Source: Diogma glabrata | Taxonomy: Eukaryota; Arthropoda; Insecta; Diptera; Cylindrotomidae | Direction: 5' to 3' | Assembly (NCBI GenBank): GCA_963693315.1 | Contig: OY856188.1 | Span: forward strand, 216,016,495-216,080,494 | Length of the DNA: 64,000 nt | The notes under the pieces: generated by a model | Told to the model about the DNA's origin: nothing | Seen by the model: only the letters and a program-made list of their open reading frames with translations | Database searches by the model: none | Part shown: piece after piece, positions 1 to 11,969 of the stretch | Layout: each line of letters starts with the position of its first letter | Position numbering within the stretch: position 1 is the stretch's first letter | Program-made: the position numbers and the translations under genes

Positions 1-499
1 ACAATTTCATGAAACTTTTTGTTGTGAATTTAATATCTGAGATAATATAGCAAACGGAAAATGTGAGTTACAAAATATTCTTATTGAAATCATAAGACGA
101 TAATATACACTTAAATCTCTAAGCTCACGATTTTTTTTGTAGGAAAAAAAATAATCAGGCTTATAACTAAAGACGGTTTTGTTTATGACAAAGAAATTGG
201 ATAATTTATTCATATAATGTTGAGTCATCTATTTTTTAATAGCAGAAATATAAATATACATTTGAACATTTTAATTTGTAGCAGTCTATGTTTTGAAATG
301 TAGATTGTACGTAATTATAAAAGAAAATGATTAATAATTAATAATAATTTTTAAAAAGTAGTAGAAAAAGTACAGTCTTCTAATCACCGAAAATCATATT
401 TTGCCTCGGCTGGTAAACTGCCCTCTCGTTTCAAAATATGTTGTTTTCGGCATCGTTGAAGAATATACTATTTTTCCTCTAGTGTAAAATTGTTTTCGC
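1..499. other. AT-rich non-coding DNA, nothing recognised
   Basis: No ORF with codon character, tRNA-like structure or terminal repeat was seen. The only open frame of note (7-228, minus) has low-complexity composition and no recognisable motif. Confidence 0.5.
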
Positions 500-755
500 T
501 AAATAACAAATTGTAGTTGCTATGGTATTTTAATATAATTTTACAAAGGTTTTAAAACAAAGCAACTATGAAAAAATAGAATATGAATTTTGACTTTCTA
601 ATTTTTCTAATTTTATAATTTATAATAAATATCGATTATATTTATACTATCATAGAAAAAATTGCATTTACTACGCGAAATTAAAACATTTTGCTTTATT
701 ATTATTATAAGTATTAGTATCAAGAGACGCGGTAGTGTCTCACGCGCTATGTTTT
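500..755 (+). repeat. Dispersed repeat family A, copy 1
   Basis: This stretch begins near AACAAATTGTAGTTGCTATGG and ends near an ACGCG-rich segment. The same order of blocks (TAGTTGCTATGG, then GAAAAAATAGAATATGAATTT, then AATATCGATT, then ATAGAAAAAATTGCATTT) recurs at about 2170-2445 on the same strand and at about 11970-12246 on the opposite strand. No coding capacity was seen, and clear terminal repeats were not resolved, so the class is unknown. Confidence 0.65.
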
Positions 756-1555
756 GAAAGACACTACTAGTATATATACTGTGCACCGGATAGGTTTTAA
801 AGGTTAAAATTTTCATTTCGAATAATTTGCATTTTTTCTACAACTGCATTCAAAGTTATCAATAAAAGTATATATTATTTAACTATATGTTTCTCATTAG
901 TAAAAAGAAAGTCAGCATTCATGCTTTTTTATGAAAGTTTATAAAATCAAAATTTTGCTTTCTCAAACTTTTAGTAAAATTAAAATATTTTTACAAATTT
1001 TTATACCACGTTGGCAGCATTGATAATATGTAGTAATTTAGTATCATTTTGGCGAATTTTCAAAAGCCATAACCAAATGTACAGAATTGAAACACACAAA
1101 ATTATGCGACTTGAAATATATTATTCATCAATATTGGTAATATTTAACAACAGTTAAAAAACTTAAACACGAACCCAGATTAGTTTGCAAATGTATAGTT
1201 GTTTTCGATAAAAATATTTGTTATGTATGCGTCCAGAAAACCCATCAAATGTTTTATTAATATATTAAATGGAAGTTGGTAATTATAAAGATATTAGAAA
1301 GAATAATATATTTAGAATATGCTTTCAGTAAAAAGACGTGTTAAGAAAACGAAGTTGTGAAAACATGTGTTTGGTCTATTATGTAAATTTGTTATCTGAG
1401 AGAACCCAACAAATGTTATATCGATAATAAATTTTTATTTTTATTTCATTTTATTTTAGAACGTTGGTAGTTATTTTAAAGTAATGAGATTAAAAAATAA
1501 TTTAGTAGGCTTTAAAATTTTGTGTTTTTGAAAAGAATTTGAAAAAATTTTATTA
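756..1555. other. AT-rich non-coding DNA, nothing recognised
   Basis: No coding motif, structured RNA or inverted repeat of note was seen. Confidence 0.5.
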
Positions 1556-1561
1556 TTATTT

Positions 1562-1604
1562 TAAGGGTTCCGTACTTTAAAAAAATAGAACAAAACCCTT
1601 ATGG
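1562..1604. repeat. Short hairpin: AAGGGTTCCGTAC ... ACAAAACCCTTATGG
   Basis: An AAGGGTTCCGTAC block is followed after about 20 nt by an imperfect complement containing AACCCTT. GGGTTCCGTA...ACCCTTAT hairpins are a familiar interspersed motif in some insect genomes. The family was not identified here and no element boundaries are visible. Confidence 0.35.
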
Positions 1605-1605
1605 T

Positions 1606-2169
1606 GAGGACTTGATTGTTTATTATCCATTATTCACAACGACTTTCTCCCTGAAAATGAAAATCTTGAAATAAATATATGTATTTACGTAAGGTAAGGT
1701 CGCGTACGCAAGGTCGCGCCAAGGTTTTTGTTCAAGCAATATGTTAGTGAAACCGAGCGGTTTATATAGAAAAAAAAATAAATTATATTTCTTCTGTTTA
1801 AATAAATTTTAATACATGTGCATATTTATTATATATTTTAGAATTATGATGTGTAGTTCTAGAGTTTTAGTTAAATTATATAATACAGCTGGATGTTTAG
1901 AAAACAAAATGCCATTAAGAAATTTTATAACTAGTGCTTAATGATTTGAGAAGTTTTTGTAAAGAATAAGATCCAAGAATAATTTGTTATAGTTAAAATG
2001 ATAGTTTCAAGCTATAGAAAAACATGGCGCGGCTTTTTTACAGCCTTTTGGTTGTTTTTTGCGACGGTTATTATTAGACCGAGCTCAGCTCAGTGAAAAG
2101 AAAGACAGCCTTTTAGTCTCTTTCGCAAAACAACTTTTTTCCATGCGAAAAGTCAATTCACTAGTGAAA
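1606..2169. other. AT-rich non-coding DNA
   Basis: It holds a short GC-richer patch near 1695-1725 with two AAGGTCGCG blocks. Otherwise nothing was recognised. Confidence 0.4.
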
Positions 2170-2445
2170 AAGAATAACAAATTATAGTTGCTATGGTTTT
2201 TTATATAATTTTACAAAGTATTTTAAACAACGTAACCATGAAAAAATAGAATATGAATTTTGAATGTTTTGTTGTCGATTTCTAATTTTATAATTTAGAG
2301 TAAATATCGATTTTATGTATATATATTATAGAAAAAATTGCATTTCATACGCGAGATAAAATCGTTTTTCGTTCGTAAACGCTAGCGCGTCTCGTGAACA
2401 AAAGTTTACTCACGAAAACAACAATGTTTTCATCTCTTGTAGGAA
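2170..2445 (+). repeat. Dispersed repeat family A, copy 2
   Basis: Same block order as copy 1 at 500-755. At its right end it also carries a segment with CGCGTCTCGTGAAC and ACTCACGAAAAC, which reappears in reverse complement at 11980-12060 in copy 3. The copy is diverged by several substitutions and small indels. Confidence 0.65.
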
Positions 2446-2479
2446 AATATACTATTATTTTTATCTAAAAAAAATTGAA

Positions 2480-2532
2480 AATCATTCTTTTGACACACTT
2501 GACAATATTTTTTTGACAAACTTATAATGCAT
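2480..2532 (+). repeat. Isolated unit of the giant foldback arm repeat
   Basis: It contains TTTTGACACACTTGACAAT and TTTTTGACAAACTTATAATG. That is the ~140-bp unit found in tandem at 47160-47640 and, inverted, at 41910-42200. It shows that the arm repeat also exists as a dispersed fragment 37 kb away. Confidence 0.7.
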
Positions 2533-2895
2533 TGATTGCACATTTATACCGACAAATTATTCTATACTATCTCGGCAATCAAATTAAATTGTAATATGCT
2601 TTTTAAAATATTTAGCACAGGCACTCATCTAAAGCAAAATTTATTATAACGATTCAAAGTAATTGTGACGTCATTCATATGAAAAATGTTTTTCCTTAAT
2701 TAAGACCCTAAACGAGTTTTCCCAAAGTCGTGACCTATCTAGATCGTTTTTTCACACCGGAAAATGGTAGTATGTCAATTTTCAAAAAAAATTATAGTGC
2801 CGTTTTCGAGAAAGAATTTACAAATATACAATTATTGCTCGTTTAAGAAGTAAGATAAATTATTTGTATAAAATAATAAATTATAAAAAAAAAAT
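2533..2895. other. AT-rich non-coding DNA, nothing recognised
   Basis: No feature could be supported. Confidence 0.4.
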
Positions 2896-2899
2896 TTTT

Positions 2900-3190
2900 T
2901 TCAAAGCAACCTTGCAATTCAATATTTCAAAATCCAATCTAAATATTTGTTATTTTTTGTTGTCATAGTTATACAGTTTGTTTAAAAAAATAACAAATAT
3001 TTTGGTCAAAGATTACTTGTTCAACATATTTTTATTTCAAAATTCATGCAAATTTTTAATTCTGATTTAGATTTACAATTATTTTTAAATATTTTGCTTG
3101 CGGCGAATCTCATCGGCTGGCGCTTCGATTTGCAAACTCCCCATACGTCCAAAAACCTTAGCTTGACGTTCTTGCATTATAATTGAATAC
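2900..3190 (+). repeat. Family B palindromic MITE, degenerate copy
   Basis: It shows the family flank (CAAAGCAACC, TTGTTGTCATAGTTA, TTGTTCAACATA), then TTTTGCTTGCGGCGAAT, then the core pieces GGCGCTTCGATTTGCAAAC and CGTCCAAAAACCTTAGCTT. The outer part of the core (the stretch with ATAGTATATGA seen in other copies) is deleted. Related copies lie at about 35860-36085, 36180-36600, 36665-37170 and 61106-61310. Confidence 0.7.
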
Positions 3191-3325
3191 CAAGTCTGAT
3201 AGGTAAGTCGATTAAGTACTCCATTGTTGATGTCCATTATTTAATAGTCAACTATCGTCAATCAAATCCCAGTTAAAAGTTGCACGAATTCCAAAAGATC
3301 CCTAGTACAATAATCTTGGTTGTAT

Positions 3326-3408
3326 TCGTTTTTTCGTTTTAATGCTGACACAACGAAATTTCATCTCATCGTTGGTTGTGTCATATCAAAACGAAAAACG
3401 AAAAAATT
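3326..3408. repeat. Small foldback hairpin (~30-bp arms)
   Basis: TTCGTTTTTTCGTTTTAAT followed by TGACACAACGA is mirrored after a ~14-nt loop by TCGTTGGTTGTGTCA and CAAAACGAAAAACGAA. The arms are imperfect. The overlapping 78-codon plus-strand open frame (3342-3578) is probably a by-product of this hairpin and has no recognisable motif. Confidence 0.6.
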
Positions 3409-3579
3409 TTATCGATGAAAAATTGAAGAAAAGTCAAGTCAATAAAAACGAAACTATAAGAACAATTTCATATCAACGTGTTCACTTTTTCATGATCGTT
3501 TTTAAGAAAATAAAAATAAAAAAAAATAAAAGGAAGGACGTGAAAAGTTTGCAAAAATACGAAAGTGGATTTAAATAAG

Positions 3580-4286
3580 AAGATGGCGAAGAACATAAGA
3601 TGAGTTTAATGGTTTATATTTACATTTAGATTTTTGTTTTTTTTTTACGTTAGGGTTATTTTATTTGAGAGATATAAGATGGATTTATATCTGTTATCAA
3701 TATTTTTTTTCTTGTATTATTTACACTTATGTTTTATGGTCGTTTATTTGATTAAGTATGATTCGAAATGCTCAAACTAAAGGTTCAATGGGTGATAAAA
3801 GCTTTAACTTTTTTTGTTAAGTTACATAGAGATGAAGATGAGAAATAATTGAAATGATAAGAGCAGTATTTTTAAACACTTGTAAATTATTTTGAGAAAT
3901 AAAGGTTTTTGATTTTTTTGCAAAAGAAAAACCTGAATTCTTCTACCTACGACATCTCTCGCTCATTCAAATATACAACTATGGATTTTAAGGCTGTGAC
4001 TTCGTCAAACTGTCAGAGAAAGTAATCAAACATGGAACAAAGCCCGTCCGAACTGAATACAAAAACATTGCGCCACCTATAAAACTAGTTTAATGACCAA
4101 AAAGGGTCTGAAACCTTCGTCATCACTGTACTCGAAGGCATTGTGTCACCTGCAGCACACGTGGTATTGTGCTGCGAAAAGCAATGGATATTTGAAATAA
4201 TAAAGTTTTGATTCGCATATCGCATACATAAAGGCTAAAATTGTTTTTCAACTAACTCATTCATTTTGAATCTCTAAGATCAAATA
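3580..4286. other. AT-rich non-coding DNA, nothing recognised
   Basis: A slightly GC-richer patch at 3940-4170 has no open frame of useful length and no recognised motif. Confidence 0.4.
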
Positions 4287-5067
4287 CACTGCCATGCTAA
4301 GCACATAAGTTTTTTTTTACACATTATAATATCATAATGTATATACTAATTATTGTAAACTATTACAAACTATTACAAACTATTAAACTATTACTAATTA
4401 TTGTAAACTACAACTATTCTACGTAGTTATTTAAATTAATTAGTATATACGATTCTCTTACAATAAACAGTGATAGTGATAGATGGTGTAGTGATAGTGT
4501 TTGTTTTAGTTGTGCTCGAGTTTTTTTTTTCTTTCAAACAATAGGTACAATAACAAAACTATGATAAACAGGTAACTTCTAATATAAAAACAACACAACA
4601 GAGTCCTTCAACACCAGCAATATTTAATATGATTATTAATTAAATCCGCCGCCATAAATGTACGGAATTAAATAAAAACAATTCTGTGAATGTGAAACAA
4701 AATACCGTTGGTATATTAAATAGTTTTGGGATTATATAATTTTGGTGAATCTGTGTATGAATCAACGACTTTAAATCTTATTATAGTGATCAACCTTCAG
4801 TTTTATCAATAACATACTTTTTTCAAACTGTTTTAAGGTAGATTTCAAGTAATTTTTCTTTATATTTAATAAACAATAAACCAGCAAAAGTTATGATTTT
4901 AATTATGAATACAGTGAAAAACTAGATCAATTAACTTCTTGATAAAATTTTCTTTCCTTGTAATTCAATTTTGCTTTCTGTGTGTTCGTTCTTCTGCTAT
5001 TTAAAAAAAAAAAAAAAATTTATTATTGCGGGTCTCCTTTCTCGTTTTGTATTTTTGTTTTGTCAAG

Positions 5068-5518
5068 ATGATAAATTCGGGCGAAGAAGATGAATCTACA
5101 AGAGCTGCTGCAAAACTGAAAGAGCTTATGGACAAGTTACCAACGAGTCCAGCAAATATTCAGCAATCCGTGAAAACAACAACAACCTACCGAGAGGAAG
5201 GTGAGTGGGCAGAATCCCTAACCAAAAATCAACGGAAAAAGTTGAGAAGATCAATTAATAAACAATATAAGACCGTTGAGCACAAGGAAGCTCCTCAGCC
5301 TACTCTAAAAGACAGTAAAATTGCCAATTACATTGACAAAAAAAAGGAAACGCAGTGGGGATACACCACCACAGATGAAATAGTCTGCAAAAAAAACAGC
5401 AAGTAGCAGATTAATCAAGTTGAGAGTCGTCAGACCTCCATTAACGCATCGTGGCTCTACAACAGTCTCTGTGTCTTATGCAAAGATTGTAGCGGATAGG
5501 GAGGTGGCAATGAATTAA
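5068..5518 (+). pseudogene. Frameshifted ORF for a charged protein, possibly a retroelement ORF1 or gag fragment
   Basis: The ATG at 5068 opens a frame that runs to a TAG at 5404-5406, about 112 codons. The product is polar and acidic then basic (SGEEDES near the start, NQRKKLRR in the middle). A second frame, starting around an eight-A run at about 5389-5396, stays open to the TAA at 5516-5518 and encodes SVSYAKIVADREVAMN. One base fewer in the A run would join the two. The SYAKIV segment resembles the low-complexity region of LINE ORF1 or gag-like proteins, but no zinc knuckle or RRM is visible, so this is an inference. Codon use looks more gene-like than the surroundings. It lies inside the inverted-terminus element. 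A real small host gene with an assembly indel is the alternative. Confidence 0.4.
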
Positions 5519-5519
5519 A

Positions 5520-6262
5520 TATCTCAAGAACAAAAATTATAGCCTTTTTGTAAATTTGATGTATTTTAGAGTAAGAATAGAACTATTTTCAGAAAAAAAA
5601 ATTAATTAAATTCCAATTGATCTTCAATCCTAGCGCCATCTTTAAAAAAGTTTTTTTAATAATTTTATTTAAAAATTAATTATAAAAACAATAAATTAAT
5701 TTTTTTCAAACGACTAACTAATCATCTATCAAACAAAAAAAAGTTTGATGTAATCGTTATAGCCGTTCTTGAGCAATTTAATTTCAAAGTTACATCGGAT
5801 TAGCAGCATTTTCATTTTTCATCCATGTTGGTGTGCCCCCTAAGCTCAAACTATGCACTTCAAAAAAATTTTAAAATAAGTCGTATTTTTTATTATGTCC
5901 ATACTACTTACATACCAAGTTTCAGGAAAATCAAAAATGGTCAAGTTCAAATCTCGACTTTTTCACCTGCGTAGATCACGTTTTTCATCTATAGTAAAAA
6001 AAATCAAATTTTGGGTTGAATCAGAAAAACAGAAGTTTATATTATTTGTTAATGTTTTACAATATTAATTATTGGATAATTAAATAGGTAATTTGATACT
6101 TTTAAAGAAGATACGGTATATGTAAAGAGTAATTTTTGAATGAAAAAATTAATTAAATGGTTTAACTATATGATAAAAATGTTCATCGACTGTTATTATA
6201 TATCATGCATTACTCTTTTTTGACGAAAAAATAAGTTACTACCTTTGTGCTTAGCACGGCAG
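5520..6262. other. Non-coding right part of the 4288-6263 element
   Basis: AT-rich. The only slightly distinctive stretch is 5780-5990, which contains CATACCAAGTTTCAGGAAAA and GTGCCCCCTAAGCTC. No coding motif was seen. Confidence 0.4.
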
Positions 6263-6440
6263 TACAATAATACCAGAATCATAAAAATAAATGGTTAGTC
6301 CGACCTGACGAATCTTTCGTTATTGAGCAGAATAAATTTGCAGAACATACATATATCGCTTTCTTATGAAAAAATATCATTTATATTGACCTAATTATAG
6401 GTATAAATTTGAGCTTTTCCAAACATTTTCCATTGATTAA

Positions 6441-6635
6441 ATGACGTTTTCTATAATCATAGTACCCAACATAGAGATCCGTTATAAGTTAATATATGAT
6501 ACAACAAAATGCATTTCCCTGAAAGAAGAATCACTAGATACAAACAAATTTGTTATCACAAATTCAAAGGATAGAACAGGACAGATATATGTACCAACTC
6601 AAAAGATTGCAACGGACATGTTATTGGACCTTTAA
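6441..6635 (+). pseudogene. Very weak Copia-type RNase H-like fragment
   Basis: This is a 64-codon open frame. NIEIRYKLIYD followed later by IYVPTQKIATDMLLDL recalls the C-terminal end of Copia-type polyproteins (xHIDIRYHFI ... YVPTxxxIADILTKPL). The spacing is abnormal, the expected KP is missing, and no integrase or reverse transcriptase was found nearby. Chance similarity is quite possible. Confidence 0.2.
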
Positions 6636-6639
6636 AAAT

Positions 6640-9600
6640 TATTCTAAGTTTACTTCTTAATTTGTTTAAACACTATAACTACTTTTACTGAAAAACTATT
6701 TGTGTTTTGTTTGTTAATTCCTCACCTCAAATCCTCCTTACGAGTTGCAACAAATTTTAAAAACCAATGCCGTCCTTACTACAACGTATCAAACTCAACG
6801 TAATTTTAATTAAAACCAAAAGTTCTTCACCAAAATGAAGTGTCATTCAAACTTGTTAACTTTTACGGGATTCTTATTTACCTTACTTTTTATCGATTTT
6901 GGTCGTATTTAACTTTAGCTGAAACAAAAAACATACAGAAACCAACAAGAAACACAAAAGTATCAAATTTATATTGCTTCTTTCCTGTTCAAGTATTTCG
7001 CAAATAAATCCCTTTTAAACATAAAAATAATTCTAAGAAGAGATACGAAAATTAACGATGAAACCAACATTTTCAAAATAAAAGAAAATTTTTGTTACAC
7101 AAAGTGTTAAAGTATTTTTTGTTATGTTTATTTTGTAAGCGGAATATAATTAAAGGTTCAAACTGATCTAGACTCTAGAGAGTGTATAATAAACCACTTG
7201 TTTAATAAATTAAGAAAGAAGAATAAAAACTTTTGTTGGTTACAATAATATGATACTTAATTTAAGAATTACGTATTATTGGTATGTACTTGATGTGCAA
7301 AGTGGGTAATGAGGATTTAATTATTAAACGAGTTTCTTTTGATATGCACACTTTCTAGATTTGTTTTGAAGTGAATGATATGCATTATGCTTCATACAAA
7401 GAAATTTCGGAATTTTTTTTCAAACAACGGTTCCTAGATAGATAGGATATAATGCAACATCCTATCTCATCTCATAAGCCAACTTTTTGTGCCGAACTAA
7501 TTCAGTTGATACATTCGGTATTACAGAACAGCGGCATGGTTATCGTTGTAGCAAATTATTTTAAGGTTTTTATTACGTCTGTGTTTCATTAAATCGGGCA
7601 TGCGATTGGCATACACTTTTTAAATTCTAGACTTGAGTCGAGGATTGTTTCTCAATATTGAAAAAATCAAACTTCTTCATTTTGATCTTCGTCTCACTTC
7701 AAATCTCTTTCTGCTTCCTCCTTTAGAAAAATACATACATTTGATTTTTTGATAATTTGCAGTCGAATAATTTGAATTTCTCACTCATTACAATTTCATT
7801 ATTCTACCATCTTTTATCACTAACAGAAAATTATATCAGTTCATTCAAGTATTAAATGCATCAAACAATAAAAGTTATTTTTAACAATATTCGTTCAATA
7901 ACCTTTTATGTTGATGTCAAATATACAAGTAATATTGTTTAAAGATTGTTACCAAAAAGTTATTTGGAAGCCTTCCAAAAAACTTAAATTACTAAAGTTT
8001 TTTTTTGAAAATAAATCAAAACAATTTTTTATATCAAAGTTTAACCGATTTCATGACTTCCTCTACTAACGTAAAATGAATGCTCTAAAAAAGTTTAATG
8101 TAATATTTCGTCCATCACAACATGAGATATGGTTATGTTCATAAAACTTTAATCTTCATTTCTATGAAATCACAACAATTCAATTATAGTTTATCACTTT
8201 AATTCATCCCAAAACGATAATAACTAATTTTTAAGGGCAGCTCAAGTGATTTTTATTTTGCAGTAAAACCAACTGATATAACACATTTGTTTTTATTTGC
8301 TTTAATTTCAATTGGAATAAATTGTTCCGTTGTACAAAAATTTAATCATAAAACAAACTATAAAAACACGGTTGCAGTCAAAGGAAATTAATTGAATTTT
8401 TGATTTGAAAAAAAAAAAAAGAATAGTACTCATAATAATAATAACTATTATGAAGTACATATTACAATTTATAATATTTATACAAAAATATTCGAATATA
8501 TTATTTTTTATTGAATTTTAGATAATAAAATTAATTTCATGTAAATTTTTATTGTTTTGGAAAACGGAGAGAGGTAAGTGCTAAAAAATTGAATTTTTGT
8601 TTAGTTATAATAAATTCAATTATAAAAATTGGGTTATTGTGATTGTGTTTTACAAAACTTTGGAAAAAGAACAAGGGGTGAGGTTTTAGTAGTAAAATCA
8701 TACTAAATAAACAAGTTAACTGGTTGCACTGGTATATACTTATAGTTTCAAACTAACAAAAAAAGTTTATTAAAGTGTTCTACAACAGTTATTGCATTTG
8801 AAAATTGAATGCAAGACAATTAATGGTTTTATTAGTTATCTGTTCATACTAGATCATCAGCAAAAAATAAATCTACTAAATTGTTGCTGATTTTCAATAA
8901 CAACGTACTCAATCAAAAACCATATCCAGATACAATTATCACAATTCAATCAAATTTAATGTTACCAATCAAAAATTTAGACAAAATATTTTCCACATAA
9001 AAAAAATATATTCCCTCGTTCAAAAATATATTAAATCTGCACCCATCAATTATAGAAACATTTTCTGATTTCACCTCCACATCCCAAAACATTATCCAAA
9101 TTTTCATCATAAAAATAAATTTAAAATATAAAAAATCACTTGTCACAAACGCCAGATTTTTTTTTGTTTAAATTATTTAGAAATGGAAAATGAAGAAAAC
9201 GAAAAATTAAATTGAAATATATATTTTTATTATTATACTTCCTTTAATGCAACTCAAAATATATCTCAATAAAAAAGAGATTTCTCATAAATTTGTATTA
9301 AAAGAAAAATGAAAAGCACATGAAAAGCTTATTTAACGTTCAAGTTAATGCTCGTGTTGATTTCGGCAACCGAATGTTTATGACATTTCATAATTACATA
9401 GGAATTGAAATTCTGTATTTTCTTAAATGTTTTCATGTCCCCATTTTTCACTTATTAGTGAAAAGGTGAGAACCAGAAAATAGAGAAAATATATCTATTT
9501 TGCTAAAATTAGACCTAATTGCGTTTATTGGTGTTTTTATTATAATGTCATATTATGTCATTAAGATGAAATGGAAACTCTTAATTACCTTATTTTCGGA

Positions 9601-10790
9601 GAAAAGGTAGAAAACTGTTACCATTAATTTTTAATTAAAGACAACCCAAATAAATCGTGTAACATATTTTTACAAGTTGCTGTTTTCGGAAAGATAATGA
9701 AAATAAATTTTTTCTTTAATATGTTGAAAGCTTGATAAATTTTGTCAAAAAAAAAAAAAAACATGTCAAATAAAATAAAATGAATAACTTAATTTTAATC
9801 TGTAGGATGAGGTGGATCTTATTTTCCTGTTTGTACTTTGTATGGAAACGAGCGAGTTTTCAATTGAATTGTTTGTATTGACATAAATCCTTTAAAAATC
9901 ATGTTCGACGTCGTGTGGTGTAATACTAATTACTAACCCTTTACTTCAAAATCCGAATTAAAAAATGCTGAAGCTGAATTAAAAAAAGTGAAGCACTCTC
10001 GTCGATAATTAAAGAAAATTTGCTATTCCTTGTATTTTCCTAAATTTATTCCTTTTTTTGTTCATCATCATAAAATCATTTTTTGATTTTCGGTTTTTAA
10101 TCTCCTTATAAAAGGCAAAAGAAAAGTCCTATAAAAGTTACAAAGTTACATAAACTAACTTATCATTATTTTATAGGTGGCGACACTGCACGTAGAGTAG
10201 TACATAGTTGTGCATCAAATTTTATAACGGGGTGCTGGCGGATGAAATCTATTTCATTGAGGAAGGAAGCTTATTTTCCTCATTTTATCATTATATATTG
10301 GCCTATGTCAAATTTTATTAAATGATAGGATTTATTGTTTAGCTCTCCATTTTAAAAAAAATTGGGTCCATTAACACCTAAAAACAAAAGTTGTTGAAAG
10401 ACACAAACCTCAAAAGGTTTCTATGTGTTGTTATGACAAATGTTGTAATTCCAATTACACAATACTTTTTAATAAAAAAATACACTATATATCTCAATGC
10501 AAACGTTTAAAAAATTTATATTTAATTTATTAATATTTGCAAAATTGGGAATAGCAATTGTATAAATTCATATATATTTTCAATAAAATATTTTTTATTT
10601 CTAATTTTAAACCATCTCCTTATTAACTGTACTGGTTCAGCATTAATTTTTTTCTATTGAACAGTTAGGTAATTTGATCATACTTCTTTAGTAATTTGAA
10701 GTAATACCTGAAAAGAAAAATTAAAAATATTTAAGTTTATTTATATAACTTAAATTTAGGGCTAATTTTTTTTAAAACAATTAAATTTAC
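6640..10790. other. 4.1 kb AT-rich non-coding DNA, nothing recognised
   Basis: Six-frame reading gave no motif of a known protein family. The short minus-strand open frame at 8946-9146 is low complexity. No long inverted or tandem repeat was noticed. This is consistent with intergenic or intronic sequence. Confidence 0.5.
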
Positions 10791-10792
10791 CA

Positions 10793-10811
10793 TCTATCTA
10801 TATCTATATCT
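10793..10811. repeat. Left remnant of the (TATATC)n array
   Basis: It reads CTATCTATATCTATATCT immediately left of a hAT terminus. Its last eight bases (CTATATCT, 10804-10811) match the eight bases after the right terminus (CTTTATCT, 13122-13129) except at one position. Confidence 0.6.
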
Positions 10812-10961
10812 CAGTGGCGTGCAGTGGGTTTCGATAGACGGTAAGCAGATTATATAAAAAAACAAAACATTTTTCAATTTATACCCACATGATAGTTCTT
10901 CCATTGTATTGGTTGCATGACGTGATAAGGCTTTGGCAGATCAGTCTGCCCTAATATCGGT

Positions 10962-11075
10962 AAAAGCTAAGAGTCTTTCAAAAACTTCTTCTGTTTTAGT
11001 TACAAATCGTCCTATTGTTGACAACTGCGACTTATAAGAAATATCTGATGTTTCATCAAGAAGTATGGCAATAAA
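10962..11075 (-). pseudogene. hAT transposase fragment (DUF4371-type)
   Basis: The minus strand reads FIAILLDETSDISYK, then SQLSTIGRFV, then EEVFERLLAF without a break. This is the characteristic block of the DUF4371/ZMYM6-like hAT transposases, around the first catalytic Asp (DETSD). Upstream, up to about 11260, further weak fragments are broken by frameshifts and stops. Downstream, toward 10820, the frame is lost and the element runs straight into its terminus, so the C-terminal dimerisation region is missing. It is a clear pseudogene. It would have encoded a nuclear DNA-binding recombinase. Confidence 0.75.
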
Positions 11076-11398
11076 TAAGAAAACTTTGATTTCTAAAAAA
11101 TTTGAGTTTTATAGATCAACACCTATGGATTCACTCAAATCATTTTGTATATGGTTGAAAATGCCTAAAAATACTTTGGATTCCTATAAAAATGTGTCCA
11201 ATTCTTGATCATATATTGATAACACTTTCAAGATTATAACACTACCGAATAATTTGAAAAAATTGATTGATTAATATAATATGGCTTGGTGTTTACTAAG
11301 GACATTAAAAAAATTATTTAAATTATGATAACCATCGTAGGTTTAAATACCCTTTTCTTTAGAAAATAAAATAAACATTTTAATACATAAAAATATTT

Positions 11399-11799
11399 CA
11401 ATTGTGGCTTTTAGAGACAGAAATACATATAAATTTTAATTAATTTAATTTAATTATACTTAACTACAAAAAATTACACTTTTAAACAAAGATGTTATAT
11501 TATAAAATTTATATTTTATTATAATTATTATAGTTGTTGTAATAGTTATTATATTATAAGATTTATTTGTAGTACAAAACTGTTGGCAATCGATGCCAAG
11601 CATGAGATGTCAATGGTGGTACCGACTTCGAACGTTTTGTATTGAAAATAAATTTCATAATATAAAAGCTATTATAAAAAAATAAGTTTTACAATATAAT
11701 ATCTTTGTTTAAAAGCGTAATTTTTTGTATGTAACTAACTATAATTAAATTAAATTAATCAAAATTTATACGTATTTTTGTCTCCAAAAGGCACAATTG
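11399..11799. mobile_element. MITE with ~110-bp terminal inverted repeats
   Basis: The left arm starts CAATTGTGGCTTTTAGAGAC. The reverse complement of the right arm starts CAATTGTGCCTTTTGGAGAC. The arms stay alignable for about 110 bp, including CTTTTAAACAAAGATRTTAT. The ~180-bp centre has no coding capacity. It is nested in the hAT element. Confidence 0.8.
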
Positions 11800-11969
11800 A
11801 GTTATTTTCCACTTTTTTGTGCCTCTTTTGTTTTTTCTGAAGTCGGTTTTTTTAATCTTAATAGAATACATTTAAACCATCCAAATCAAGTGAGCTGTTT
11901 TCGATAAATCGGCGAAAATACATAAAAAGATATAAATTTTCCAATTTTCTGAAAATAGTACAGTTTGCT

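Larger units (their letters stand above)
4288..6263. mobile_element. Putative ~2 kb element with inverted termini, class unknown
   Basis: The left end reads ACTGCCATGCTAAGCACA. The reverse complement of the right end reads ACTGCCGTGCTAAGCACA, followed by another short similarity (AAGTT / AGTAACTTA). The interval holds one short frameshifted ORF with a polar, lysine-rich product and no transposase motif. No clear target duplication was found. Superfamily is therefore open, and a non-autonomous DNA transposon that carries a foreign fragment is one reading. Confidence 0.5.
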
